Of a stretch of 64,000 bases of DNA, positions 1 through 8,355 are shown in pieces. This stretch comes from UBA1413 sp964650525. Lineage in GTDB: Bacteria > Bacteroidota > Bacteroidia > Bacteroidales > Prolixibacteraceae. A program made the position numbers and the translations under genes. Within the stretch, counting starts at the first letter, position 1, and each line of letters begins with the position of its first letter. Location: the NCBI GenBank assembly GCA_964650525.1, contig CAZYUA010000010.1, positions 1 to 64,000 of the forward strand, written 5' to 3'. Below the pieces are notes generated by a model that was given only the letters and a program-made list of their open reading frames with translations, ran no database searches and had not been told where the DNA came from.

Positions 1-90
1 AGGGTTTCACTCTAAGTGAAGCCCTGACTTTCTCATTTCAAGTGAAGCCCTGACTAATGTGAGCTTAAGCAGAGAGTCACCGCCTGACTC
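1..90. repeat. Hairpins and short direct repeats after the peptidase gene
   Basis: Bases 1-25 form an 11-bp hairpin with a 3-base loop and one G-T pair. A 16-base unit (AAGTGAAGCCCTGACT) occurs exactly at 14-29 and 40-55, with a degenerate copy (11 of 16) at 74-89. Bases 74-90 also form a 6-bp hairpin (GAGTCA/TGACTC). The stretch lies just past the stop of the leftward peptidase gene, so a transcript-end role is possible, but there is no clear T-tract and the window edge cuts the region. Confidence 0.5.
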
Positions 91-106
91 CCGGTAAAGC
101 AGTCCG

Positions 107-2044
107 CTACTTACCGGAAGAGATTAGCAAGGTATCCCAAACGCGTTCCGAAGTGACCGCTTTCAACAGGTAGGTTCCTGCCCCCAGGATAGGGGCAAAA
201 TAGTCGTGGTGTCCCTGGTGGGTAAATACCAGGCGACCCGAAAGATCGTAAATCATGACCTTCCGCAGTTGTTCGCCTGCTGGAACGGACAGGCGGAATC
301 CTTCCGGAAAGGGATTAGGAAACACAGACAATCCATGAGATAAGGTGGCAAACCTGCTTTTGCTTACTGTTCCGATCTTTCTCAACAGCCACAGGTCGGG
401 ATCTATTGCTATTTCAGCCACCTCAAAGGGAACCCGGAGTGTAAACAGTTGTCCGCTGAAGGTAGGCTCCAGGCGCACGTCGAGCGAATCGGATTTTCCC
501 GGGTTGTAAAGCCTTACAGACACTGGCAACTCAAAGAAGCCGACCGAGGGGTGGGATGTCTCCTGGTCAAGCCTTAAAAGGAGTGTGTCCTGGCCGGTCA
601 TTCCAAACAATGCTGAATACACCGGGTAACCTTCCCCATAGTACCAGTCATCAAAAAACCAGGTCAGTTGCCTGCCTGCAGCGGCTTCCAGGTGATGTAC
701 CCATTGCTGGTGGGATGAGAACCCATATCTTAACCGGGGATCTTCCAGATATTGTCTGATGGCACGGAAAAAGGGTTCGTCGCCGAGTACCCATCGGAGC
801 ATGTGCAGCAAATAAGCACCTTTGGAATAGGAGAGCCTTCCACTGAAAATCGTATGAATCCGGGTAGTGTCGTTTACATGGACCGAACCTCCCGGAAAGG
901 AAACAATTTCATTCAGGTGGTTGTTTTTCCAATCCCTCCAGGCTGATTCGCCTTTCAGCCTTTGATAGGCCAGGCCGGTGGCATACGTGGCAAATCCCTC
1001 ATTCAGCCAGATATCCTGCCAGGAGGCCAGGGTTATGCAATTACCAAACCAGGAGTGGGCCAGCTCGTGGGCTGTGAGTTCAAACCCGAAGTTGGTCATA
1101 TAACTCATGGTTTGATGTTCCATGCCCCCGCCATAGCCAAACTGGGCATGGCCATATTTTTCGCTGAGAAACGGGTAGTCTCCGAAGAGTTCACTGTAAA
1201 AACGGATCAGATCTGCCGTTACCGGAGTTTGTTTTTGGGCTGAAACCAGTGCTTCGGGATATACATAGTTCAGTATGGGAAGGTACTTCCCGTTTTCCAG
1301 AAACAGGGAATCGGTATATTCAGTGTAGTTGGTTACGGCGATGGCCACCAGGTAGGTTGCGATCGGGTACCGGTGTTTCCAATGCATCGTCCGCTTACTT
1401 CCGCTAACCGTTTCGGAAACCAGCAGACCGTTGCTGGCTGTCCGGTAGGGTGCGGGAGCAGTGACCATGATATCTACAGAGTCGATTTTGTCCGTCAGCG
1501 TCTGTTTGCAGGGCCACCAGTCCCTGGCACCGTAGGGCTCTGAAAGGGTCCACAATACGGGAACCCCGCTATGGCTGGAGCAAACAAAACTTCCAAAATC
1601 TGAAATTTCCGGAACCCCCTGATAATAGACCGAAACAGAATCGGTAGTACCGGCATCGCGCGGATCTCCCAGATCAATGGTAAGACATCCCTCCCCGTGG
1701 GAAAAAAGAAGGGGAATTTTGCCGCGTGTGACAGAATCCACCTGCAAACTATCCGAAAGGTCGAAAGAGATCCGGGAGGTCCCCGGGATCGTAACCCGGA
1801 ACCGGGAGGTAATTTTTCCGGAGATGAAGCGGACTGCAGGATCGACCTCCCATTCCATCCGCTGGTACAGCAGGTCGGTTTCCGAAGCTCCGGGTGTACC
1901 GGCGAACGTCCTGTTTTTCATCCATGCAAAGGATTCCATGTGCTCCGGGCTTCCGGTAAACCCGTAATCAGGCTCCTGACCGTAAGTGTGCCAACCCATG
2001 GAAAAAACCAGGACCAGGAGCAGATGCGGACAGAACGTTTTCAC
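107..2044 (-). CDS. Secreted M1-family zinc aminopeptidase with T9SS sorting domain
   Basis: A gluzincin metallopeptidase that should remove N-terminal residues from peptides at the cell surface or outside the cell. A signal peptide covers about residues 1-22. The M1 exopeptidase motif appears as GGMEH (306-310; the classical form is GAMEN). The zinc site is HELAH (H326, E327, H330) with the third ligand E349 in NEGFA, the expected HExxH-x18-E spacing. The C-terminal ~75 residues begin LSVFPNPF and end in a beta-rich Por-type sorting domain, so export by T9SS is inferred. At 645 residues it is shorter than PepN because the C-terminal helical domain is replaced by the sorting domain. The next gene upstream on this strand starts 82 bp away. 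Confidence 0.9.
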   Translation of the reverse strand: MKTFCPHLLLVLVFSMGWHTYGQEPDYGFTGSPEHMESFAWMKNRTFAGTPGASETDLLYQRMEWEVDPAVRFISGKITSRFRVTIPGTSRISFDLSDSLQVDSVTRGKIPLLFSHGEGCLTIDLGDPRDAGTTDSVSVYYQGVPEISDFGSFVCSSHSGVPVLWTLSEPYGARDWWPCKQTLTDKIDSVDIMVTAPAPYRTASNGLLVSETVSGSKRTMHWKHRYPIATYLVAIAVTNYTEYTDSLFLENGKYLPILNYVYPEALVSAQKQTPVTADLIRFYSELFGDYPFLSEKYGHAQFGYGGGMEHQTMSYMTNFGFELTAHELAHSWFGNCITLASWQDIWLNEGFATYATGLAYQRLKGESAWRDWKNNHLNEIVSFPGGSVHVNDTTRIHTIFSGRLSYSKGAYLLHMLRWVLGDEPFFRAIRQYLEDPRLRYGFSSHQQWVHHLEAAAGRQLTWFFDDWYYGEGYPVYSALFGMTGQDTLLLRLDQETSHPSVGFFELPVSVRLYNPGKSDSLDVRLEPTFSGQLFTLRVPFEVAEIAIDPDLWLLRKIGTVSKSRFATLSHGLSVFPNPFPEGFRLSVPAGEQLRKVMIYDLSGRLVFTHQGHHDYFAPILGAGTYLLKAVTSERVWDTLLISSGK

Positions 2045-2073
2045 TCGTAAATAGTTGGGTTAATATTATGAAC

Positions 2074-2097
2074 TACCCCGCCGCAAGCAGCGGGGTA
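2074..2097. other. 8-bp hairpin between ROK kinase and peptidase
   Basis: TACCCCGC at 2074-2081 pairs with GCGGGGTA at 2090-2097 around an 8-base loop. It lies downstream of the ROK kinase stop and upstream of the peptidase start, both leftward. No T-tract follows on the minus strand, so it may be a weak terminator, a processing site or a leader structure. Confidence 0.35.
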
Positions 2098-2125
2098 TCT
2101 GGCAGGAAAGCCCTTTCGTGGTTTT

Positions 2126-3103
2126 TTACTTTTCCAGTTCTTTCCAGGCAAGGGCACTGGCGCCGACGATGGCAGCATCGCCGGGTTTAAGCTGCGAAGA
2201 CAGCACGCTGATCTTGTTCTTAAAAATGGGAAGCAGGTGTTTTTCCATGCTTTCGATGGTCGGTTTAAAGATCAGGTCACCGGCAGCGGTCGGACCGCCA
2301 AAAAGGAAGATGGCTTCGGGGCTGAGGTGGTGTACCGTATCGGCGAGTCCCTGACCAAGGTAAGCCCCGGTCTTCTCAAAAACCATTTTCGCGATGGAGT
2401 CGCCGGCAATGGCGGCATCGTAAATCATCTTTGAATCCAGATCGAGGAACGATTTATTTGCCAGCAGGCTATCCGTAGCATTATACTGCACCATGAGTTC
2501 GAAGGCGGTCCGCTTCATGCCTGGTGCCGAACAGTAAGCCTCGAGATGGCCCAGGGAACCGCAGCCGCACAGGCGGCCTCCCGGGATCAGGGTGGTATGC
2601 CCGCACTCACCGGCAAAACCATCGTGTCCGTATACAAGGTCGCCGTTGACCACCACACCGCTGCCGACGCCGGTACCCAGGGTATACATGACGAAATTCT
2701 TCATGCCGCGAGCACCGCCGTAAATCATTTCCCCAATGGCGGCCGCATTGGCATCGTTGGTCAGCGCCAAAGCCGGCATTTCGGGAAAGTAGGTACGTAA
2801 CAACTTCACAAAATGGAGAACCCCGCGGAAAGAGAGATTGGGCGCATATTCTATGGTCCCGTTATAATAGTTCCCGTTGGGGGCACCAATCCCGATCCCC
2901 TGAACTTCGAGATTCTCATTCAGCAACATGGCTGAATTGATCAGGCTTTTGACAGCCGTGGCCAGCTCCTCAATGAATTTTTCAAAATCACCGTGGGTAG
3001 CGGTAGGAATGTTGTCCTTAAACATCACATTGCCATCCTTGTCTACCACCCCGATGGCCGTATTGGTGCCACCAACATCGACACCGATGGCAACTTTTTT
3101 CAT
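2126..3103 (-). CDS. ROK-family sugar kinase (glucokinase-like)
   Basis: An ATP-dependent cytoplasmic sugar kinase, most likely acting on glucose, fructose or a related hexose. The N-terminal phosphate-binding motif GVDVGGTNTAIG is typical of ROK proteins. The zinc signature is CGHTT followed by CGCGSLGHLE, and the catalytic Asp lies in ALTNDANAAAIG. I place the start at the Met beginning MKKVAIG; an upstream in-frame Met would add eight residues (MKKNDVIL) not expected in the family. It faces the same way as the sugar transporter to its right, and the two could form an uptake and phosphorylation pair. Exact sugar specificity cannot be read from sequence. Confidence 0.88.
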   Translation of the reverse strand: MKKVAIGVDVGGTNTAIGVVDKDGNVMFKDNIPTATHGDFEKFIEELATAVKSLINSAMLLNENLEVQGIGIGAPNGNYYNGTIEYAPNLSFRGVLHFVKLLRTYFPEMPALALTNDANAAAIGEMIYGGARGMKNFVMYTLGTGVGSGVVVNGDLVYGHDGFAGECGHTTLIPGGRLCGCGSLGHLEAYCSAPGMKRTAFELMVQYNATDSLLANKSFLDLDSKMIYDAAIAGDSIAKMVFEKTGAYLGQGLADTVHHLSPEAIFLFGGPTAAGDLIFKPTIESMEKHLLPIFKNKISVLSSQLKPGDAAIVGASALAWKELEK

Positions 3104-3409
3104 TAAGATCACATCATTTTTTTTCACACAAATACATTTTAGTTAATGTTATACCATTCAATTATATGCTACTGGATAATTCCTTCTGCCTTTCATTTCC
3201 GTGGATCTCTCCGGCCTGCCGGCAGTGCAGGAAGGCATGCGAAATTTTAACATTGCCTTTTGTCCCGACTCAGCCGGCAGGCTCGTTTTACCCGTACATT
3301 TTTAAAGTAAATAACTTGATTTCAATTTATATCCTATCGCAAAGAAACAAACTTCTTTCATAGCCCGCAGCACCCGTCCCGGTATACCGGGACCCGTCCC
3401 GAATATCAA
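3104..3409. other. 306-bp intergenic region with nested inverted repeats
   Basis: No plausible gene. It holds a 10-bp inverted repeat (GCCTGCCGGC at 3214-3223 and its complement at 3273-3282, 49 bp apart) and, near the transporter stop, an 18-bp palindrome annotated separately. The ROK kinase promoter should lie at its left end, but I find no clean TAnnTTTG there, so the kinase may also be reached by read-through from the transporter. Confidence 0.5.
3376..3393. repeat. 18-bp perfect palindrome flanked by direct repeats
   Basis: GTCCCGGTATACCGGGAC reads the same on both strands. ACCCGTCCCG occurs at 3372-3381 and again at 3392-3401, exactly 20 bp apart. It lies 16 bp past the stop of the FHS transporter. 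It could be a termination or mRNA-stabilising hairpin, or a member of a dispersed palindromic repeat family; only one copy is in this window. Confidence 0.6.
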
Positions 3410-4750
3410 TCATTTGCGGATACCATGTCCCCAGACAGCAAAATAGAATATATAAAGATAACAAATGGCAGGGACGATGAATGCCCAGGTGTAACCGGCA
3501 GTATCGGCAATTTTACCCATGATCGGCGGAATAATGGCTCCGCCGAGGATCAGGGAGTTGATCAGTCCGGAGGCGGAACTCAGCTCTGCCTTATCCAGGC
3601 CTTTCACGGCGAGGGCAAAGATATTCGGGAACATGATCGAATTGAACAGTCCGATGGAAATGACAGTCCAGAGAGCTATAGATCCTGTGGTGAAGGTCGT
3701 GGCCAGATCGAGCAGGGCAGCCACCAGGGCAAAAACAGCCAGGGTTTTGGCAGCTTTCCCGGTTCCGACCTGCATGATGACAAAATTGACAACTGCGATC
3801 AAAGTAAAGATCAGGCCTATAGACCAGTTCCAGTCGGTTACAAACGAACCGGAGACCAGGGCAAGCAGTAATACCGGCAGGGCATAGGTAATTTTTTTGG
3901 TCGATGCCATATCGGAGAACATGAAAGAGCCGAAGAAACGGCCTACCATGGCGCCGCCCCAGTAAATGGCTGCATAGGTGGAGGCCATTTCCGGAGTCAT
4001 GGCCAGGTTGGTTTTCAAATAATTGACAATCAGACCGGCATTACCCACTTCCGCACCGACATAAGCAAAGATCCCCAGGGCACCTAAAACAACATGGGGA
4101 TATTTCCAGATGCTTTTTTTCTCCGTCTTCACGGTAACGATGGGCGGGAGTTTGATTAACCAGATGGCTACAGCCACCAGGAGTACGAAGATCCCCATGA
4201 TGATGAAGGGAAGCGGAACCCGTTCAGCAGCAATGGTATTGTCTTGCGGAAAGGTGAGTCCTTTGAAAATGGCTACCGAAATCAGCCAGGGAGCAATCAT
4301 GGTGGCAATGGAATTGAGGGCCTGGGTCAGGTTCAGGCGGCTGGAAGCTGTCCGCTCGGAACCAATGGCAGTAACATAGGGATTGGCAGCAACCTGAAGG
4401 AAGACCACACCCGTTGCCAGGATAAACGTACCAATCAGGAAGACGGGAAAGGAAGGAATCCTGGCAGCAGGAATGTATACGAAACTTCCCAGGGCCATCA
4501 GCACCAACCCTGCAATGACTGTCCGTTTATACCCTATCAGGTCAATCAGCTTGCCCGTGGGAATCGACATGATCGGATAGGCAATGAAAAAAGCAGAGGA
4601 GAGCAGCTGAGCCCCGAATTCGGACAATCCGAAGATTTCCTTTACCGGGGCGCTCAGGGTGATGATGAAGGTGGTGGCAAAACCAAAAATAAAAAAGATG
4701 GCACCAAATACAGACATGCCAATCAGCAGGTTGTTACTTTTACTTTCCAT
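3410..4750 (-). CDS. FHS-family MFS sugar:H+ symporter (GluP/FucP-like)
   Basis: A 446-residue inner-membrane transporter with about 12 hydrophobic segments, typical of the major facilitator superfamily. Family assignment rests on the first half, where QVAANPYVTAIG is followed by the Asn-rich NLTQALNSIAT stretch, hallmarks of the fucose/glucose/galactose symporter group. The expected substrate is a neutral hexose or deoxyhexose taken up with protons. Fucose is attractive because a fucosidase and FucU are nearby, but motifs alone do not separate glucose, galactose and fucose carriers. A Bacteroidota -7 element lies 58 bp upstream in the region shared with the divergent xylanase gene. Confidence 0.88.
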   Translation of the reverse strand: MESKSNNLLIGMSVFGAIFFIFGFATTFIITLSAPVKEIFGLSEFGAQLLSSAFFIAYPIMSIPTGKLIDLIGYKRTVIAGLVLMALGSFVYIPAARIPSFPVFLIGTFILATGVVFLQVAANPYVTAIGSERTASSRLNLTQALNSIATMIAPWLISVAIFKGLTFPQDNTIAAERVPLPFIIMGIFVLLVAVAIWLIKLPPIVTVKTEKKSIWKYPHVVLGALGIFAYVGAEVGNAGLIVNYLKTNLAMTPEMASTYAAIYWGGAMVGRFFGSFMFSDMASTKKITYALPVLLLALVSGSFVTDWNWSIGLIFTLIAVVNFVIMQVGTGKAAKTLAVFALVAALLDLATTFTTGSIALWTVISIGLFNSIMFPNIFALAVKGLDKAELSSASGLINSLILGGAIIPPIMGKIADTAGYTWAFIVPAICYLYIFYFAVWGHGIRK

Positions 4751-4807
4751 GTTTGATTTATTTAAGATTGATCATTTCCTGTGCGGGAAGCTTTTTACAA
4801 AACCAAA

Positions 4808-4815
4808 CAAATGTA
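4808..4815 (-). promoter_or_regulatory. Putative -7 promoter element of the FHS transporter
   Basis: On the minus strand this reads TACATTTG, a full match to the Bacteroidota -7 consensus TAnnTTTG, 58 bp upstream of the transporter start. No convincing -33 TTTG is visible at the usual distance. Confidence 0.4.
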
Positions 4816-4876
4816 AAAATATTTGTTTGCGAAACAGGAAGGCAAAGCCTGATTTTTCCCTTTCGGCTGAAATTGC

Positions 4877-4884
4877 TAGTTTTG
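4877..4884 (+). promoter_or_regulatory. Putative -7 promoter element of the GH10 xylanase
   Basis: TAGTTTTG matches TAnnTTTG exactly and ends 22 bp before the xylanase ATG, so the leader would be very short. It lies back to back with the transporter promoter in a 156-bp divergent region, which would allow joint control. Confidence 0.45.
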
Positions 4885-4906
4885 CAGGATCTGAAACCTT
4901 GCGGAC

Positions 4907-6100
4907 ATGAGAAACAGGCTATTTCTGGTTATCGGGTTACTACTGAACATGGGGTTTTGTCTTGAATCGGCGGCCCAGCTGGCAGCCGGTCAGGCAAAGT
5001 ACCTGGGGAACATCGGTGGCAACTCCATTCCTGCTGATTTCGGCAGCCTGTGGAACCAGATTACCCCCGAGAACGGGGGCAAATGGATGTCGGTGGAGTC
5101 GACCAAAGACAAGATGAACTGGTACAGCATGGACGTATCTTACAATTACAGCCAGAACCATGGGATTCCGGTGCGGTTTCACACGCTGGTCTGGGGCCAG
5201 CAGCAGCCTTCCTGGATTACTTCCCTGCCTCCGGAAGAGCAAAAGGCCCAGGTGGAGGAGTGGTTCAGGCTGGTGGCAGCCCGCTACCCAAAACTGGATA
5301 TGATCGATGTGGTGAACGAACCGCTTCTTTCGCATGCTCCCGCAACTTACCGGGAGGCTCTGGGAGGCAGCGGCACCACCGGTTGGGACTGGGTAATCTG
5401 GTGTTTTGAAAAAGCCCGGACCTACTTTCCGAATGCCAAGCTTCACATCAACGATTACGGCATTCTGAGCAGCGGTACCAATGTGCAGGAGTATGCCAAA
5501 ATCATCCGCCTGCTAAAAGACCGGGGGCTTATCGATGGCATCGGGTGCCAGGGCCATTTCCTGGAAACCACTCCCGCCTCCATTGTCCGCTCTAACCTGG
5601 CCAACCTGGCCACCCTTCAACTTCCTATATACATCACTGAATTCGACCTGAATCTTGCAGACGATACCCAACAACTGAACAAATACCGCGAACTGTTCCC
5701 GATTCTGTGGGAGCATCCAGCCGTTAAGGGGATTACCCTGTGGGGTTACCGGCAGGGATCCATCTGGCGCGAAAATGCTTTCCTGATACAAAGCGACGCC
5801 AAAGAGCGCCCGGCACTGACCTGGCTAAGGGAATACTTTACCCCTGCCGGAACGAACATAACCGGGAAACCCGGCATCTCCGTATTTCCCAACCCGGCTG
5901 CCAACTACCTGCATATCTCCGGTGCCGGAAATTATGACCTTGAAATCTATGCTATTTCAGGAAAACTGTTACACCGGGAAACCATCAGGGAAGCTTCACA
6001 CGTAATACCTCTAAGTACCTTCAAAGAAGGGTATATTCTGTGCCGCCTTTCTTCATCTGGTTCGGTCCTGACATTTACAATTTTTCACAGGAAGCCCTGA
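4907..6100 (+). CDS. Secreted GH10 endo-1,4-beta-xylanase with T9SS sorting domain
   Basis: Cleaves internal beta-1,4 bonds of xylan by a retaining mechanism. The signal peptide ends near residue 24 (ESAAQ). The GH10 acid/base is E138 in DVVNEP and the nucleophile is E245 in ITEFD; WGQQQPSW is the family's substrate-binding segment. The catalytic domain spans about 28-312, compact for GH10. The tail starting GISVFPNPAANYLHI is a Por-type sorting domain, so surface display or release by T9SS is inferred. It is the only xylanase in view; no SusC/SusD pair accompanies it, so this is not a classical polysaccharide utilisation locus. Confidence 0.92.
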   Translation: MRNRLFLVIGLLLNMGFCLESAAQLAAGQAKYLGNIGGNSIPADFGSLWNQITPENGGKWMSVESTKDKMNWYSMDVSYNYSQNHGIPVRFHTLVWGQQQPSWITSLPPEEQKAQVEEWFRLVAARYPKLDMIDVVNEPLLSHAPATYREALGGSGTTGWDWVIWCFEKARTYFPNAKLHINDYGILSSGTNVQEYAKIIRLLKDRGLIDGIGCQGHFLETTPASIVRSNLANLATLQLPIYITEFDLNLADDTQQLNKYRELFPILWEHPAVKGITLWGYRQGSIWRENAFLIQSDAKERPALTWLREYFTPAGTNITGKPGISVFPNPAANYLHISGAGNYDLEIYAISGKLLHRETIREASHVIPLSTFKEGYILCRLSSSGSVLTFTIFHRKP

Positions 6101-6182
6101 TCAGGAATGCGTGCGCATGATTTTCGGGTAGCTGTCGTTGGTTCTCTGGAAATATTTGTAGCTTTATGCAAAAATCAGGCTT

Positions 6183-7481
6183 ATGAAAGATTTATCAAGG
6201 CGCACATTTATCCGGAATGCAGCCTGGGGAACCGCCGGCCTCACCGTTTTCCCCATTTTCCGGAGTCTGGGTTACAGTCCGAACAATACCATCAGGATAG
6301 GATTTATCGGGCTGGGGCAACAAACCAACAACCTCATCGAAGGATTCAACAAAATCCCGGGGGTGCAGATTGTGGCCGGAGCCGACGTATACGAAGTCAA
6401 GAGGCTCCGTTTTGAAAAAAGGGTGAAGGCATTTTACCAGGCCAAAAATGGGAAGGCGGATGTTTACACCTGTAAAGACTACCGGGAGATTCTGGACCGG
6501 AAAGATATTGACGCGGTAGTGATTGCCACTCCAGACCACTGGCATGCGCTGATTACCCTTGATGCCTGCAGTGCCGGAAAGGATATCTACCAGGAAAAAC
6601 CGATCATCTTTACCATCAAGGAGGGATTGAAGGTTGTTGAAGCGGTAAGAGAGAGCCATGTGATCTTTGCCACCGGGAGTCAGCAACGCTCCGATTCGAA
6701 TTACCAGCATGCGGTGAATATGGTTCACCGCGGAGCCATCGGGAAACTTGTGAAGGTCTTTGCCTATGTAGGTCCCGGGCCTGATCGCTATGATCTTCCG
6801 GAAGAGGCGGTACCTGCGGGTCTGGATTGGCCTTTATGGCTGGGTCCGCTCAGGAAGGTTCATTACCATTCCTATCTCAACCCCCCGGTGTCGCTGGAGC
6901 CCCCGCAAAACGAAACCTACTGGGCCAAATGGCGCTATTACAAGGAAACAGGCGGTGGTTTCCTCTGTGACTGGGGTGCCCACAACTTTGATATTGGCCA
7001 ATGGGGACTGAAAAAGGACCATAGCGGCCCGGTAAAAATCATTCCTCCGGGATACCAGGGAACGCAGTATCTCACCTTCGTATACGACAACGGGCTGGAA
7101 ATGGTCAACCAGCCCTACGATGACAAGAAAACCCTGGGTATCAAATTCTGGGGAAACGACGGATGGATTGAAGTTTCCAGGGGAAGCATCGCTGCCTCAG
7201 ACAAAGAACTGCTGCCATCGGCCGAAGCCATAGCCGATAATGGCAAATACGAAGGGAGCCCCCTCCATATTATTAACTTCATCGAGTCTGTGAAAATGCG
7301 CAGGGATCCGGTCGCAACCGTCGAAATCGGACAAAGAACGGCAACCACCTCTTTACTGGGAACCATTGCCCTTGAACTGAGGAGACCCATTCACTGGTCG
7401 CCCGGCATGCAGTATTTCATCAACGATCCGGAAGCCGAAAAATTCTTCCACAGGGAATATGAAAACGGATACCAATTGTAA
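6183..7481 (+). CDS. Tat-exported Gfo/Idh/MocA-family oxidoreductase
   Basis: An NAD(P)-dependent sugar or inositol dehydrogenase-type protein of 432 residues. The N-terminus carries a twin-arginine signal (LSRRTFIRNA), implying export in folded, cofactor-loaded form. The Rossmann motif IGFIGLGQQT is at about 39-48, and the family EKP motif appears as YQEKPI in the middle. The C-terminal alpha/beta domain has the usual CDWGAHNFDIG segment. It sits 15 bp before a ThuA-like gene that also has a Tat-type signal, a pairing common in Bacteroidota and Planctomycetota. Some family members act as glycosidases through transient oxidation, so the reaction here is open. Confidence 0.85.
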   Translation: MKDLSRRTFIRNAAWGTAGLTVFPIFRSLGYSPNNTIRIGFIGLGQQTNNLIEGFNKIPGVQIVAGADVYEVKRLRFEKRVKAFYQAKNGKADVYTCKDYREILDRKDIDAVVIATPDHWHALITLDACSAGKDIYQEKPIIFTIKEGLKVVEAVRESHVIFATGSQQRSDSNYQHAVNMVHRGAIGKLVKVFAYVGPGPDRYDLPEEAVPAGLDWPLWLGPLRKVHYHSYLNPPVSLEPPQNETYWAKWRYYKETGGGFLCDWGAHNFDIGQWGLKKDHSGPVKIIPPGYQGTQYLTFVYDNGLEMVNQPYDDKKTLGIKFWGNDGWIEVSRGSIAASDKELLPSAEAIADNGKYEGSPLHIINFIESVKMRRDPVATVEIGQRTATTSLLGTIALELRRPIHWSPGMQYFINDPEAEKFFHREYENGYQL

Positions 7482-7496
7482 TGTAAACATGACAAA

Positions 7497-8309
7497 ATGA
7501 ACGATTTTACCCGAAGGGCATTTGTCCGTACCTCCCTGGCTGCCGGTGCCGGAGCCCTGCTGTTACCCGGACAGGTTTCCGCGGGGACCAGCAGCAAAAT
7601 ACCACTTCCCTCCCTGAAAGGGAAAAAAGTCCTGTACGTTTACGGGGGTTGGGAAGGGCACGATCCGAAACCTTCGGCCGATCTGTTTGTTCCCTGGCTT
7701 AACGCCGAAGGTGCTGAAGTGGTTGTATCCGACACCCTCGATCGTTACACCGACATCGCATTGATGGAATCGCTCGACCTGGTGATCCAAATCTGGACCA
7801 TGGGCAAAATTACGAACGAACAGGAGGCGGGATTACTGAAAGCTGTAAAAAACGGTGCCGGTCTTGCCGGCTGGCATGGCGGCATCGGAGATTCGTTCAG
7901 GGAGAACGTGGAATACCAGTTTATGGTGGGGGGGCAATGGGTAGCCCACCCGGGAGGTGTGATCGATTACTCCGTGCAGGTTACCAACCGGAAAGATCCT
8001 GTAACCTTGGGACTGAAAGATTTCAACATGCACTCCGAACAGTACTACATGCACGTAGATCCCAACGTCAGGGTACTGGCTACCACCACTTTCTCCGATA
8101 AACACGCCTTCTGGATCGACGGATGCGTCATCCCCGTGGTATGGAAAAAATACTACGGCAATGGCCGGGTTTTTTACTCCTCCCTTGGGCATGTCATCGG
8201 AGATTTCCGGGTTCCGGAAGTACTGGAAATACAAAAACGGGGAATCCGGTGGGCTGCCGGAAGCAGAGTTCTGCCGAAAGAAAGCTGGAAAGAGCCCCGC
8301 TACCGGTAG
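7497..8309 (+). CDS. ThuA-like (trehalose-utilisation) domain protein with Tat-type signal
   Basis: A 270-residue protein whose residues about 38-255 match the ThuA fold, a class I glutamine-amidotransferase-like alpha/beta domain. Recognisable pieces are KVLYVYGGWEGHDP at the first strand and the central AGWHGGIGDSFREN. The N-terminus TRRAFVRTSLAAGAGALLLP resembles a twin-arginine signal and ends near VSAG. It follows the Gfo/Idh/MocA gene by 15 bp and precedes the fucosidase by 46 bp, suggesting one transcript. ThuA proteins are linked to disaccharide oxidation (3-keto sugars) in other bacteria; its catalytic role is not settled, and none is assigned here. Confidence 0.8.
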   Translation: MNDFTRRAFVRTSLAAGAGALLLPGQVSAGTSSKIPLPSLKGKKVLYVYGGWEGHDPKPSADLFVPWLNAEGAEVVVSDTLDRYTDIALMESLDLVIQIWTMGKITNEQEAGLLKAVKNGAGLAGWHGGIGDSFRENVEYQFMVGGQWVAHPGGVIDYSVQVTNRKDPVTLGLKDFNMHSEQYYMHVDPNVRVLATTTFSDKHAFWIDGCVIPVVWKKYYGNGRVFYSSLGHVIGDFRVPEVLEIQKRGIRWAAGSRVLPKESWKEPRYR

Positions 8310-8355
8310 TTGTTTTCTACCACCTGCGTGCCTGGTTTAAGATCAATATGTTGGC

